Source: Polaromonas sp. (GTDB taxonomy: Bacteria; Pseudomonadota; Gammaproteobacteria; Burkholderiales; Burkholderiaceae_C). Taken from it: DNA of 64,000 nt. Numbering within the stretch: the stretch's first letter is position 1; each line of letters starts with the position of its first letter. Under the pieces are notes generated by a model. That model saw only the letters and a program-made list of their open reading frames with translations. It was not told where the DNA came from and did not search any database. Shown here in pieces: positions 1-10,185 of the stretch. Position numbers and translations under genes: made by a program. The stretch is from assembly GCF_016185115.1 (NCBI RefSeq), contig NZ_JACPOF010000017.1:434001-498000 (forward strand), read 5' to 3'.

Positions 1-415
1 CACCAAAACCCAGCGTGACGATGGCGAGGTAATCACCGCGCAATTTCAGCGTGGGTGCGCCCAGCAATACGCCGAATAATCCCGCCAGCGCAGCCGCAGC
101 GGGGATGATGGCCCAGATGGGTAAATGCAGCCCGTTGGGGAACGCCGCCTTGATGGCCGGAAAGGCATCGGCCAGATGCGGCGAACCGAGCAATGCAAAC
201 AGGTAGGCACCGACCGCAAAGAAGGCCACGTAGCCCAGATCCAGCAGGCCGGCATAACCGACCACGATGTTCAGGCCCAGCGCCAGCAGCACATAAAGCA
301 GCGCCATGTCGACAATGCGCACCCAGGCGTTGCCGCCCTGCTGCAACAGCACTGGCAGTATCAGCAGTCCGATGGCGACGATGATGGAGGTGACGAGTTT
401 GTTGGGTTTCATCAT
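1..415 (-). CDS. livM: Branched-chain amino acid ABC transporter permease LivM, N-terminal part
   Basis: N-terminal 138 codons of a LivM-type inner-membrane permease; the rest lies beyond the left window edge. Translation shows a hydrophobic first segment followed by the LivM-typical stretch [19 protein letters not shown] and, near the edge, [17 protein letters not shown], the loop that in this family contacts the ATPases. The start at 415 is chosen because AGGA lies about ten bases upstream; a second ATG follows directly. It begins 9 bp after the stop of livH, so the two permeases form one operon and should pair as a heterodimer importing leucine-type amino acids or related compounds. The substrate cannot be read from the sequence. 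Confidence 0.9.
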   Translation of the reverse strand, partial: MMKPNKLVTSIIVAIGLLILPVLLQQGGNAWVRIVDMALLYVLLALGLNIVVGYAGLLDLGYVAFFAVGAYLFALLGSPHLADAFPAIKAAFPNGLHLPIWAIIPAAAALAGLFGVLLGAPTLKLRGDYLAIVTLGFG

Positions 416-424
416 GATGTGTTC

Positions 425-1354
425 CTAGGCCCTGTCCGCCACACGTTCGCCCAGCAGGCCTGACGGCCTCAGGGTGAGCACGAAGATCAGCACGATGAAC
501 GCGAAGATATCGGAGTACTGGCTGCCCAGAACGCCGCCTGTCAGCGGGCCGATGTAACCCGCCCCTATCGACTCGATGAGCCCGAGCAGGATGCCGCCCA
601 GCACCGCACCGCCAAGGTTGCCGATGCCGCCGAACACCGCAGCGGTGAAAGCCTTGAGGCCGGGCAAAAAACCCATGGTGTGTTGCACGGTGCCGTAATT
701 GGAGGCATACATCACGCCGGCCAGTGCGGCCAGCACGGCGCCGATGATGAAGGTGGCCGAGATAACCGTGTCCGGTTTGACACCCATGAGTGCGGCAACG
801 CGCGGGTTCTCTGCGGTAGCGCGCATGGCCCTGCCCAGTTTTGTGTAATGCACCAGCCACATCAGGATGGACAGCGAGACCGCCGTGGCGCCAAGAATGA
901 AAATCTGCGTCACGGTGATGACCGCGCCACCTACATGGATGGGGTCGGCCGGCAGCAGTGTCGGGTAGGGTTTGTAATTGGGCTTCCAGATGATCATGGC
1001 AAGTGTCTGCAGCAGCAGCGACATGCCGATGGCGGTGATCAGCGGTGCCAGTTTGGGGGAGTTGCGCAGTGGGCGGTAGGCGATTTTTTCAATCGCAAAA
1101 TTCAGCGCAGCGCAAACTACGCAGGCAATCAGCAAGGCAATCAGCAGGATCAGCCAGCCAGGGGCATTGGGCATGGACTCGCGCATCAGGCCGATGATGG
1201 TCCAGCTGGTCAGTGCGCCCACCATCAGTACCTCGCCGTGCGCGAAGTTGATGAGGTTGATGATGCCGTACACCATGGTGTACCCCAGAGCGATCAGGGC
1301 ATACATGCTGCCCAGAACCAGACCGTTGATGATCTGTTGCAGGAATACTTCCAT
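425..1354 (-). CDS. livH: Branched-chain amino acid ABC transporter permease LivH
   Basis: 309-aa integral membrane protein of the LivH family. The N-terminal motif QQIINGLVLGSMYALIALGY and the following NFAHGEVLMVGA are diagnostic, and the family signature AALMGVKPD precedes GGIGNLGGAVLGG near the C-terminus. It normally pairs with LivM, whose gene follows 9 bp downstream, and with the LivG/LivF ATPases, which would lie outside the window. Length is normal for the family. It is the first gene of its operon visible here, preceded by 223 bp of non-coding DNA that must hold its promoter; no clear -35/-10 pair is seen. Confidence 0.93.
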   Translation of the reverse strand: MEVFLQQIINGLVLGSMYALIALGYTMVYGIINLINFAHGEVLMVGALTSWTIIGLMRESMPNAPGWLILLIALLIACVVCAALNFAIEKIAYRPLRNSPKLAPLITAIGMSLLLQTLAMIIWKPNYKPYPTLLPADPIHVGGAVITVTQIFILGATAVSLSILMWLVHYTKLGRAMRATAENPRVAALMGVKPDTVISATFIIGAVLAALAGVMYASNYGTVQHTMGFLPGLKAFTAAVFGGIGNLGGAVLGGILLGLIESIGAGYIGPLTGGVLGSQYSDIFAFIVLIFVLTLRPSGLLGERVADRA

Positions 1355-1577
1355 AAAACGGCTCTCCCATGACTTGTAGAAAATTCTGCGCGCCTGATTG
1401 TGAGGTCAGGTTAACAAAAAGCCCGCCTTGGTGGCAATGGAACTTGTCCAAAGACTGTCCACAGAGCCGGGGGCGAGCTGATGCGCAAATTGTAGCCACG
1501 GGGCTTTAGCGAGAATCGGGCCAACCTGCCGGTTTCTGCGGGGTTTACCCGTGGAAAACACAGGTCGATACTCTTTT

Positions 1578-2948
1578 TCAGTCGCCTTTTGACCCGGACT
1601 GTTTGTCCCGGTTTTTCTGCTTCAGCTCATTGAGCTTGTCGGCAATGCGGATTTCAAGGCCGCGGTTGACCGGGCGGTAAAACTCGGGCGCCTGCATGCC
1701 TTCGGGGAAATAGTTTTCACCGGCCGCAAAACCATCTTCCTCGTTGTGGGCGTAACGGTAGTTCTTGCCGTAATCCAGCGACTTCATGAGTTTGGTCGGG
1801 GCATTGCGCAGGTGCATGGGCACAGGGCGCGTTCCGTCATTCTTGATGAAGGCCTTGATCTCATTGAAGGCCACATAAGCGGCATTGGATTTGGGGGCAA
1901 TCGCCAGATAGAGCACACACTGCGCCAGCGCCAGTTCACCTTCAGGTGAGCCGAGCCGTTCATACACTTCGGCGGCATCAAGCGCCATGCGCAGCGCGCG
2001 CGGGTCGGCCAGGCCGATGTCTTCGCTGGCCATGCGTATCAGCCGGCGGGCCATGTATTTGGGCTCGGCGCCGCCATCGAGCATGCGCATGAACCAGTAG
2101 AGTGCGGCATCAGGGTCTGACCCGCGCACGGATTTGTGCAGCGCCGAGATCGTGTCGTAGAACTGCTCGCCGCCCTTGTCGTAGCGGCGCATGCGCTCGC
2201 CCAGCACCTTCATGAGCCAGGCATCAGTGACTTCGGTAATCGGGCCGGATTTTTCGTTGCCTGCCGCGACTGCCAGCGACTCCAGTGTGTTGAGCAGCCG
2301 GCGCGCGTCGCCATCGGCATAGGCCACCAGCCTGTCGATAGCTGCGGCCTCCATGCTTTCAATGCCCTGCAGCGCCTTGCGTTCAAGCGCTACGGCGACG
2401 ATCTTGCGCAGGTCGTCTTCCGACAACGGCTGCAGTACATAAACTGCTGCGCGTGAGAGCAAAGCCGAGTTCACCTCAAAAGACGGATTCTCTGTCGTTG
2501 CGCCAATAAAGGTAAACAGGCCACTTTCAACATGCGGCAAAAAAGCATCCTGCTGGCTTTTGTTGAAACGGTGCACCTCGTCAACAAATACGATGGTGGG
2601 CTTGCCCCCGGCATCTGCGAGGTCACCGCTCTGGCCGCGCCAGATGGTGGCCTGCTCTACCGCTTCACGGATTTCCTTGACACCACCCAGCACCGCAGAG
2701 ATGGTGATGAAGTGCGCATCAAAGCTGCTGGCCATGAGGCGCGCAATGGTGGTCTTGCCGACGCCGGGCGGGCCCCAGAGAATGCAGCTATGCGGCTGGC
2801 CGGACTCGAACGCGATGCGCAGCGGCATGCCTTCGCCGAGCAGGTGCTGCTGACCTATGACTTCACCAAGTGTTTGCGGGCGCAGCCGCTCCGCCAGCGG
2901 AATCGCAGGCGTGTTTTTTTTGTTGCTGGTGGATCGGGTTGCCGTCAT
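1578..2948 (-). CDS. rarA: Replication-associated recombination protein A (AAA+ ATPase)
   Basis: 456-aa clamp-loader-like AAA+ ATPase of the RarA/MgsA/WRNIP1 family, acting at stalled replication forks. Walker A GPPGVGKT is at about residues 59-66 and Walker B IVFVDEVHRF follows, then the sensor region GATTENPSFEVNSALLSR and the C-terminal tetramerisation domain ending with the family-typical YPEGM and FYRPVNRGLE. A longer reading frame starts at a TTG (2972), but the ATG at 2948 leaves the normal short N-terminus. It lies 44 bp behind lolA and probably shares its transcript. Confidence 0.95.
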   Translation of the reverse strand: MTATRSTSNKKNTPAIPLAERLRPQTLGEVIGQQHLLGEGMPLRIAFESGQPHSCILWGPPGVGKTTIARLMASSFDAHFITISAVLGGVKEIREAVEQATIWRGQSGDLADAGGKPTIVFVDEVHRFNKSQQDAFLPHVESGLFTFIGATTENPSFEVNSALLSRAAVYVLQPLSEDDLRKIVAVALERKALQGIESMEAAAIDRLVAYADGDARRLLNTLESLAVAAGNEKSGPITEVTDAWLMKVLGERMRRYDKGGEQFYDTISALHKSVRGSDPDAALYWFMRMLDGGAEPKYMARRLIRMASEDIGLADPRALRMALDAAEVYERLGSPEGELALAQCVLYLAIAPKSNAAYVAFNEIKAFIKNDGTRPVPMHLRNAPTKLMKSLDYGKNYRYAHNEEDGFAAGENYFPEGMQAPEFYRPVNRGLEIRIADKLNELKQKNRDKQSGSKGD

Positions 2949-2992
2949 GGTGTCCAAGCTTAACCCGCTCAAGAGGCCGGCAAGCGCTTCGT

Positions 2993-3667
2993 TTACTGGC
3001 GGATCACGGCCGCACCGGCAGGCGGCTTGAACTGGAAGCTGGCAGGCGCCAGCGTGGGGTTGACTTCAAACTGGTTGAAGGTCATCACCGACTTCTGGCC
3101 AAAGCTGTCGAGGATTTCAAGTGCGGCCAGTTCACTGCCCTTGTCTGTGGGCTTGAGACCGACGGTGATGCTCTGCAACTGGCCGTCCTTGCCCTTGGGG
3201 GTGGCTTCAACCCACTGCAAACCTGACTTTTCAGGCAACGCTTTCAGATTGAAATCAGCCTGCAGGCCTTTAAGGTCAGACGCCGTTGCGATCACTGCTG
3301 CGGGCGTACCGTTCAGCGCCTGCGCGAGTTTGCGCGAGGTCACCTGGTTCAGGTCCATGTCATGCAGCCACAGCGTCTGGCCGTCAGACACAATGCTTTG
3401 TTCAAACGGCCTGGTGTAGACAAACCTGAAGCGGTTGGGCCGCAGAAATTCAAACGTGCCACTGGAGGTTTTTGTTTTGGGCGCTGCGCCGTCTTTGGCG
3501 GGGCTGGTCACGACCTGTGTGAACGCGGCGCGGCCACTCTTTGTGTTTTTGACGAAATTTTCAAGACTGTCCAGCCCCGAAGTCTGCGCATGCGCGGCAA
3601 CACAAGCCAAGGCCAAAGAAGCGACGGCCAGTAGACGAGAAGATGAAGAAATGGCTTTTGTAATCAT
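2993..3667 (-). CDS. lolA: Outer-membrane lipoprotein carrier protein LolA
   Basis: 224-aa periplasmic chaperone that carries lipoproteins from the LolCDE complex to LolB. The N-terminus is a signal peptide ending in the cleavage site AHA-QT, and the mature part has the LolA pattern of SGRAAFTQ, FLRPNRFRF and DGQTLWLHDMDLNQVT. Length matches the family. It lies between ftsK and rarA on the same strand, an arrangement commonly seen in Burkholderiales. No strong Shine-Dalgarno is visible before the ATG at 3667. The 39-bp gap to ftsK suggests cotranscription. Confidence 0.93.
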   Translation of the reverse strand: MITKAISSSSRLLAVASLALACVAAHAQTSGLDSLENFVKNTKSGRAAFTQVVTSPAKDGAAPKTKTSSGTFEFLRPNRFRFVYTRPFEQSIVSDGQTLWLHDMDLNQVTSRKLAQALNGTPAAVIATASDLKGLQADFNLKALPEKSGLQWVEATPKGKDGQLQSITVGLKPTDKGSELAALEILDSFGQKSVMTFNQFEVNPTLAPASFQFKPPAGAAVIRQ

Positions 3668-3706
3668 GAGAACAAGTTTGGGGCCAGCCTGTCGATTTGC
3701 CTGTCG

Positions 3707-6052
3707 TCATTCAGCCCGTGCGGGCACCAGAATTTCACGCTGACCACTGCCCGACATGGCACTGATCAGGCCGGCTTTCTCCATCTCTTCCAGCATGCGC
3801 GCCGAGCGGTTATAACCAATCTTCAGGTGACGCTGCACCAGCGAAATCGAGGCCTTGCGGTTTTTCAGCACCACCTCTACGGCCTGGTCGTACATGGGGT
3901 CTTTGTCGCCACCGGCTTCGCTCAGGTCCCCACCCAGGTCGCCGCCCTCCCCGTCCACGGTACCGCCTTCCAGCACGCCGTCGATGTAGTTGGGTTCGCC
4001 CTGGGACTTGAGGTAAGCCACCACGCGATGAACTTCGTCGTCACTCACAAACGCACCATGCACCCGGATTGGAAAGCCTGTACCACTCGGCATGTAAAGC
4101 ATGTCACCCATGCCTAACAAAGCCTCGGCGCCCATCTGGTCCAGAATGGTGCGGCTGTCGATCTTGCTCGACACCTGGAAGGACAGGCGGGTAGGAATAT
4201 TCGCCTTGATCAGGCCGGTGATCACATCAACGCTGGGGCGCTGAGTGGCCAGCACCAGATGGATGCCGGCAGCACGCGCCTTTTGTGCAAGACGCGCAAT
4301 CAGCTCTTCAATCTTTTTGCCGACCACCATCATCAGGTCGGCCAACTCATCAATGACCACCACGATGTAGGGCAGGCGCTCCAGCGGCTCGGGCTGGTCG
4401 GGCGTCAGGCTGAAAGGGTTGTAAAGAAATTCGCCGCGGTCTTTGGCTTCTTCAATCTTGGCGTTATAGCCGGCCAGGTTGCGCACGCCAAGCTTGCTCA
4501 TGAGCTTGTAGCGCTTTTCCATCTCCATCACGCACCAGTTCAAACCGTGCGCGGCCTGACGCATGTCGGTGACGACGGGGGCCAGCAAATGCGGAATGCC
4601 TTCATAGACGCTCATTTCCAGCATCTTGGGGTCGATGAGCAGCAGGCGCACATCACGTGCATCGGCCTTGTAAAGCAGGCTCAGGATCATCGCGTTGATA
4701 CCGACCGACTTGCCTGAACCAGTGGTGCCGGCAACCAGGCAGTGCGGCATCTTGGCGAGGTCAGCCACCACGGCATTGCCGCCGATGTCCTTGCCCAGGC
4801 CAATCGTAAGCAGCGAGCGGGCTTCGTTGTACACCTGCGAACCCAGAATTTCACTGAGCTTGATGGACTGGCGCTTGGCGTTGGGCAGCTCTAGCGCCAT
4901 GAAGTTCTTGCCGGGAATGGTTTCAATCACGCGTATAGACACCAGGCTGAGCGCACGCGCCAGGTCTTTGGCAAGGTTGACGACCTGCGAACCCTTGACG
5001 CCTGTGGCGGGTTCGATTTCATAACGCGTGATGACCGGGCCTGGCGCTGCAGCAACCACGCGCACTTCAACGCCAAAGTCCTTGAGCTTTTTCTCGATGA
5101 GGCGCGAGGTCATCTCAAGCGTCTCGGGCGCTACGCTTTCCTGGCGGCCCACTGCACCGTCGAGCAGATCGACCTGCGGGAGTTTGGAGTCCGGCATCTC
5201 GCTGAACAGCGGCTTCTGGCGCTCTTTGGCGACACGTTCGCTTTTGGGAATGTCGACCAGCGTGGGCTCAATCAGCACAGGCACAGGGTGGTGTTCTTCA
5301 ATTTCTATGCGCTCATCGACAAGGGTCTCTTCACGCTCACGCGCGGCGAGTTTGCCGAGAGCAAGATCTTCTGCAATCTCGCGTTTTTCACGGCGCGAGT
5401 CGATGAGGTTGTAAATCCACTCGCCAATGCCCTGGGCCGCGTGCGCCCAGGAAAAACTGAACACCACGGACACGGCAATCACACCCAGCGCAATCAGCAC
5501 CAGGCCCGAACCGGCAAAACCCATCCACTTCATGCCGGCACTGCCAACCAGATAACCCAGGGCGCCGCCCGCCTGATCAGGCAGCCGGCCTTCAAAACGG
5601 TAGAGCCGCGACCACTCCAGTCCGGCACTGGCAGCCAGCAGCAGCAGCAGCGACAACCAGAACTTCAGGCGGCTCGTGTGCAGGCCGGAAGATTCGGCAC
5701 GCGATTCACCCCGCAGCCAGCGCGCCAGTGAGGCCAGCCAGACGCGGGCACCAGCGGCAAGCATCCACCAGACCGAGAAGCCGAGAAGAAAATAACTGGC
5801 ATCGGCCAGCCATGCACCAAGGCGACCACCCCAATTGCGTGCCGCCGCTGGCAGCAAGCCGGTGGCCTGCCCGCTGCCAGAGGTGGACCAGGCGGCATCC
5901 TGCGGTGAATAGCTGAGCAGGGCCGCCAGCCAGAAAACCAGGCCCAGCAGGCCAAGAATCAGGGCAACCTCATGGGCAAACCGCTTGACGCCAGCAGGCG
6001 CGCCTGCGGCCTGGGCATTTCGGGAATTCAGGGTGTCGAGAGAGTAGGTCAT
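3707..6052 (-). CDS. ftsK: DNA translocase FtsK
   Basis: 781-aa FtsK/SpoIIIE translocase that couples cell division with chromosome dimer resolution at the septum. The first ~200 residues hold about four membrane segments, followed by a charged linker much shorter than in E. coli FtsK. The motor domain has Walker A TTGSGKS with Lys448, a Walker B at [12 protein letters not shown], and the RecA-like [17 protein letters not shown]. The C-terminal ~65 residues ([19 protein letters not shown]) are the winged-helix gamma domain that reads KOPS sites. It is transcribed toward lolA and rarA. The short linker is typical of beta-proteobacterial FtsK. Confidence 0.96.
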   Translation of the reverse strand: MTYSLDTLNSRNAQAAGAPAGVKRFAHEVALILGLLGLVFWLAALLSYSPQDAAWSTSGSGQATGLLPAAARNWGGRLGAWLADASYFLLGFSVWWMLAAGARVWLASLARWLRGESRAESSGLHTSRLKFWLSLLLLLAASAGLEWSRLYRFEGRLPDQAGGALGYLVGSAGMKWMGFAGSGLVLIALGVIAVSVVFSFSWAHAAQGIGEWIYNLIDSRREKREIAEDLALGKLAAREREETLVDERIEIEEHHPVPVLIEPTLVDIPKSERVAKERQKPLFSEMPDSKLPQVDLLDGAVGRQESVAPETLEMTSRLIEKKLKDFGVEVRVVAAAPGPVITRYEIEPATGVKGSQVVNLAKDLARALSLVSIRVIETIPGKNFMALELPNAKRQSIKLSEILGSQVYNEARSLLTIGLGKDIGGNAVVADLAKMPHCLVAGTTGSGKSVGINAMILSLLYKADARDVRLLLIDPKMLEMSVYEGIPHLLAPVVTDMRQAAHGLNWCVMEMEKRYKLMSKLGVRNLAGYNAKIEEAKDRGEFLYNPFSLTPDQPEPLERLPYIVVVIDELADLMMVVGKKIEELIARLAQKARAAGIHLVLATQRPSVDVITGLIKANIPTRLSFQVSSKIDSRTILDQMGAEALLGMGDMLYMPSGTGFPIRVHGAFVSDDEVHRVVAYLKSQGEPNYIDGVLEGGTVDGEGGDLGGDLSEAGGDKDPMYDQAVEVVLKNRKASISLVQRHLKIGYNRSARMLEEMEKAGLISAMSGSGQREILVPARAE

Positions 6053-6139
6053 GTACTTTTCAGAGCTTACCGCAGTCGGGTAAAAGGTCCGAAAACGGCA
6101 GGCAGGCTGCCGCAGCGGTCAGGCGAACAGCCGTAAGGG

Positions 6140-6817
6140 CTAACCGAGGGAATTCAGGCGTTCCTTGACCAGCATGGAGCCGTCGCTGCGGGTTTCGATA
6201 AAACCGCGCTCTTCAAGGTCTTTCATCACACGGCTGACCATCTCGCGCGAGGCGCCGACCATTTTGGCCAGATCCTGGCGGGACACCTTGTCGCGGATGA
6301 TCGCATTACCTTCGGAGTCAACAACGGCAAATTCAAGCAGCGCACGGGCAACGCGTCCGTACACGTCCATCAAGGCCAGCGATTCGATCTTGCGGTCTGC
6401 GTGGCGCAGGCGCTGAACCAGGCCCTTCATCACGGCATAGGCCATGGACGAATTTTCAGGCAGGCAGCGGGCAAACTCCTGCCGGCCCAGCACCAGCACA
6501 TCGGTCTGGACTTCTGCGCGCACGGTGGCGGAATGGGGTTCGTTGTCTATCAGGCTCATTTCGCCGACATAATCGCCGGGCTGCATCGTGGCAAGAATGA
6601 CTTCCCGGCCGCGTGCATCTGTGGTGATGACGCGGGCACGGCCGGTCAGGATGATGGACAGGGCGTTGGACTTTTTGCCCTGCTCGACGATAGCCTCACC
6701 CCGCTTGAAGCGGGATTTGATCACTGCCTCGGACACCGATTCAGCCTGGGCGGCAGTCAGCATGGAAAACAGGGGAACCCGGCGAATCAGTTCCAGGTTG
6801 GACACCATCGTAGACAT
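6140..6817 (-). CDS. Crp/Fnr family transcriptional regulator
   Basis: 225-aa regulator with an N-terminal cyclic-nucleotide-binding fold (ILTGRARVITTDARGREVIL, then PGDYVGEMSLIDNEPHSATV) and a C-terminal winged helix, SRQDLAKMVGASREMVSRVM. It lacks the N-terminal cysteine cluster of Fnr, so it is unlikely to bind an iron-sulphur cluster. The residues GEMSLIDNEPHSATV resemble the cAMP pocket of Crp, though ligand identity is uncertain. GGAGG precedes the ATG. It is divergent from trxB across a 147-bp intergenic region and lies 87 bp upstream of ftsK on the same strand. Confidence 0.88.
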   Translation of the reverse strand: MSTMVSNLELIRRVPLFSMLTAAQAESVSEAVIKSRFKRGEAIVEQGKKSNALSIILTGRARVITTDARGREVILATMQPGDYVGEMSLIDNEPHSATVRAEVQTDVLVLGRQEFARCLPENSSMAYAVMKGLVQRLRHADRKIESLALMDVYGRVARALLEFAVVDSEGNAIIRDKVSRQDLAKMVGASREMVSRVMKDLEERGFIETRSDGSMLVKERLNSLG

Positions 6818-6934
6818 ATTTGAATTTCCTCCGACCTCACCGACGACAGGACTAAAGCGTCTTCATACAATTGCATTTTTAATGCCAGGATTGCATGCTG
6901 GGTTCAGCTTCCCCAATATCGCGACTTTAACTGA

Positions 6935-7909
<975 letters not shown>

Positions 7910-7963
7910 AAAGCGACGTTTTCTGCCAATTACCGACCCATGCTTGCCTTCGGGCAACAGGAT

Positions 7964-7992
7964 TTGGACGAAATCCTTTTTCAGGCTATAAT
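7964..7992 (+). promoter_or_regulatory. Sigma-70 promoter for rpmB-rpmG
   Basis: TTGGAC at 7964-7969 and a perfect TATAAT at 7987-7992 are separated by exactly 17 bases, 80 bp before the rpmB start. This is the cleanest housekeeping promoter seen in the window and suits a ribosomal protein operon. Confidence 0.8.
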
Positions 7993-8071
7993 CATTGGCT
8001 AAGCTGAATTCCAGAACGTCTAAACGATTTTGGTTTTCGCATCCGATTTCAATTTTTTACGGAGAGTGCTC

Positions 8072-8305
8072 ATGGCACGCGTCTGTCAGGTTACGGGCAA
8101 AGGCCCGATGGTAGGAAACAACGTTTCCCACGCCAACAACAAAACGAAACGCCGGTTTATGCCTAACCTGCAATACCGCCGTTTCTGGGTCGAGTCCGAG
8201 AACCGCTGGGTGCGCCTGCGCATCACCAGCGCCGGTCTTCGTTTGATCGACAAAAAAGGCATCGATGCCGTCCTGGTGGACCTTCGTGCCCGCGGTGAAG
8301 TCTAA
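8072..8305 (+). CDS. rpmB: 50S ribosomal protein L28
   Basis: 77-aa ribosomal protein L28. It starts [20 protein letters not shown] and contains [13 protein letters not shown], diagnostic of the family. The reading frame is open further upstream, but the ATG at 8072, preceded by GGAG, gives the canonical N-terminus. Followed 11 bp later by rpmG, forming the standard rpmB-rpmG pair transcribed from the promoter at 7964. Confidence 0.97.
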   Translation: MARVCQVTGKGPMVGNNVSHANNKTKRRFMPNLQYRRFWVESENRWVRLRITSAGLRLIDKKGIDAVLVDLRARGEV

Positions 8306-8316
8306 GGAGAACCGAC

Positions 8317-8484
8317 ATGGCTAAAGGCGCACGCGAAAAAATCAAGCTGGAATCAACCGCCGGCACCGGTCACTTCTACACGACCACCAAAAACAAGAAG
8401 ACCACGCCCGACAAAATGCTGATCATGAAATTTGATCCAAAAGCACGCAAGCACGTGGAATACAAGGAAATCAAGCTGAAGTAA
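8317..8484 (+). CDS. rpmG: 50S ribosomal protein L33
   Basis: 55-aa ribosomal protein L33. Translation begins [20 protein letters not shown] and ends EYKEIKLK, matching the L33 family length and sequence. AAGGAG lies 7 bases before the ATG. The CXXC zinc ribbon found in some L33 proteins is absent, so this is the zinc-independent form. It directly follows rpmB and is closed by the hairpin at 8521. Confidence 0.97.
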   Translation: MAKGAREKIKLESTAGTGHFYTTTKNKKTTPDKMLIMKFDPKARKHVEYKEIKLK

Positions 8485-8520
8485 TTCGGCCTGCTCTCCA
8501 CGCAGCGTTTGCTGCGACAA

Positions 8521-8548
8521 AAACCGCTGTTATCACAGCGGTTTTTTT
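8521..8548 (+). terminator. Rho-independent terminator after rpmG
   Basis: A perfect 10-bp stem (AAACCGCTGT at 8521-8530 and its complement at 8535-8544) with a TATC loop runs into a T tract ending at 8548, 36 bp behind the rpmG stop. Confidence 0.9.
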
Positions 8549-8733
8549 ATGTCTGCATGATTCGTGTTTCAGGCAAGCACTGCCGAATCGCCCTCGCCTT
8601 TGGCAGTTCCGGCCAAACCGCAGCGCACGACCTCTGCAGCAGCCTGTCGATACTTTCTCAGTGCTGCGGCAGGGAGATTCATACATGGTTGCCGGCATGG
8701 TCAGTCGCGGCCGCTTGCAGCGAAGACCGGCGT
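8549..8733. other. Non-coding gap between convergent genes
   Basis: Between the rpmG terminator and the desaturase terminator nothing was recognised. The small frames here have no family resemblance and no ribosome-binding site. Confidence 0.6.
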
Positions 8734-8764
8734 AAAAAAACCGCCTGGCGTTTCCGCCGGCGGT
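8734..8764 (-). terminator. Rho-independent terminator of the desaturase gene
   Basis: Read on the minus strand: outer stem ACCGCC/GGCGGT (8759-8764 with 8740-8745) enclosing an inner GGCG-GAAA-CGCC hairpin and followed by seven T residues (8734-8740). It lies 32 bp behind the desaturase stop. Confidence 0.8.
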
Positions 8765-8795
8765 CAGTTTTGTCTGGCTTGCGCCAGGGAGGTGA

Positions 8796-9995
8796 TCAGG
8801 CGCGGGCAGCGCGCAGCTTCATCGAGAACTCGCGCAGGGCGGAAATACCGCTTTCCTCAGCACGGTGGCACCAGGCCTGCAGGTCAGCAGCCAGTTGCTC
8901 ACGCGATGCATTGGTGCTCAGCCACATCTGGCGCAGCTCTTCACGCATGGTGACCATCTTGTCCAGCACAGGGTGTTCAGCCCTGGCCTGGGCAATCTGC
9001 GTCCTGGCCGTGGCAGGCACCTTGTCGTCGTCACGATGCAGCCAGCGGTTGGCGACGCGCAAGACAGAAATGTCCGCTTTTTTTGCCCGCAGCAGTTCAA
9101 CTTCGGCACGGCCAGCACGGCGCAGTTCGCGCGCGAAACCAGCCATCACTTCATAACGGTGGGCGATCAGGGCTTCAAGGGTTTTCTCGTCGGCCACAGG
9201 CTGGATGGAACCCAGTTGCAGCTTGGGCGGCACCTTCTTGACGCTGGCCAGGCCCACGCGCTCAAGCGCACGGATGTAGATCCAGCCGATGTCGAACTCG
9301 TAAGGTTTTACAGAGAACTTGGCCGATGTTGGATAGGTGTGATGGTTGTTGTGCAACTCTTCGCCGCCAATCATGATGCCCCAGGGCGAAATATTGGTGC
9401 TGGCGTCAGGCGCCTCGAAGTTGCGATAGCCCCAGTAGTGGCCGATACCGTTGATGATGCCGGCTGCCGTCACGGGAATCCAGGCCATCTGCACGGCCCA
9501 CACGGCCAGGCCGGCAACGCCGAACAGGGCCAGGTCGATGATCATCATCAGGCCAACGCCCTGCCAGCTGTAGCGGGTATACAGGTTGCGTTCAAGCCAG
9601 TCGTTAGGGGTGCCGTGGCCGTACTTGACCATGGTTTCCTTGTTTTTGCTTTCGGCGCGATAAAGTTCGGCACCTTCCCAGAACACCTTCTTGATGCCGT
9701 GGGCCTGCGGGCTGTGCGGGTCTTCAATGGTTTCGCATTTGGCGTGGTGCTTGCGGTGAATGGACACCCACTCTTTGGTCACCTGACCGGTGCCAAGCCA
9801 CAGCCAGAAACGGAAAAAATGCGACGGAATGGCGTGCAGGTCCATGGCGCGGTGCGCCTGGTGGCGATGCAGGTAAATCGTCACGCTGGCAATGGTGATG
9901 TGTGTGGTCACCAAGGTGTACAACACAATTTGCCACCAGCTTGCAGCGAGAAGTCCGTGGGCCAGCCAGTCAATGGCGGCGTCAAAAACAAACAT
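8796..9995 (-). CDS. Acyl-CoA / fatty acid desaturase
   Basis: 399-aa membrane di-iron desaturase of the stearoyl-CoA-desaturase-like family, introducing a double bond into fatty acyl chains. The three histidine boxes are present: HRHQAHR (residues 43-49), HRKHH (80-84) and HNNHH in the last third of the catalytic domain. Hydrophobic segments flank them. The C-terminal ~130 residues are a charged, probably helical extension (ELRRAGRAEVELLRAKKAD) absent from the shortest family members. It is monocistronic, with its own terminator. Double-bond position and redox partner are not evident. Confidence 0.92.
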   Translation of the reverse strand: MFVFDAAIDWLAHGLLAASWWQIVLYTLVTTHITIASVTIYLHRHQAHRAMDLHAIPSHFFRFWLWLGTGQVTKEWVSIHRKHHAKCETIEDPHSPQAHGIKKVFWEGAELYRAESKNKETMVKYGHGTPNDWLERNLYTRYSWQGVGLMMIIDLALFGVAGLAVWAVQMAWIPVTAAGIINGIGHYWGYRNFEAPDASTNISPWGIMIGGEELHNNHHTYPTSAKFSVKPYEFDIGWIYIRALERVGLASVKKVPPKLQLGSIQPVADEKTLEALIAHRYEVMAGFARELRRAGRAEVELLRAKKADISVLRVANRWLHRDDDKVPATARTQIAQARAEHPVLDKMVTMREELRQMWLSTNASREQLAADLQAWCHRAEESGISALREFSMKLRAARA

Positions 9996-10185
9996 GTATG
10001 TCCTTTAAACAATCCGGAAAATGCAGCCAAAAATGGCCGCTGTTCGGGCGATCCGGGCAGCCCCTTATTCTAAACGGAAGCCCCCCGAAAACAAAGCTTT
10101 TCATCTGACCTTCAGAGGGAGTCAGGTTCCCGAAACACTTCAAATCAGCGCATTTGAGAACTTGTTCCGGCTTATTGGCCGATGA

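Noticed and set aside
8865..10073. 402-codon plus-strand frame
   Set aside because: Antisense to the desaturase with its three histidine boxes; no recognisable domain or ribosome-binding site.
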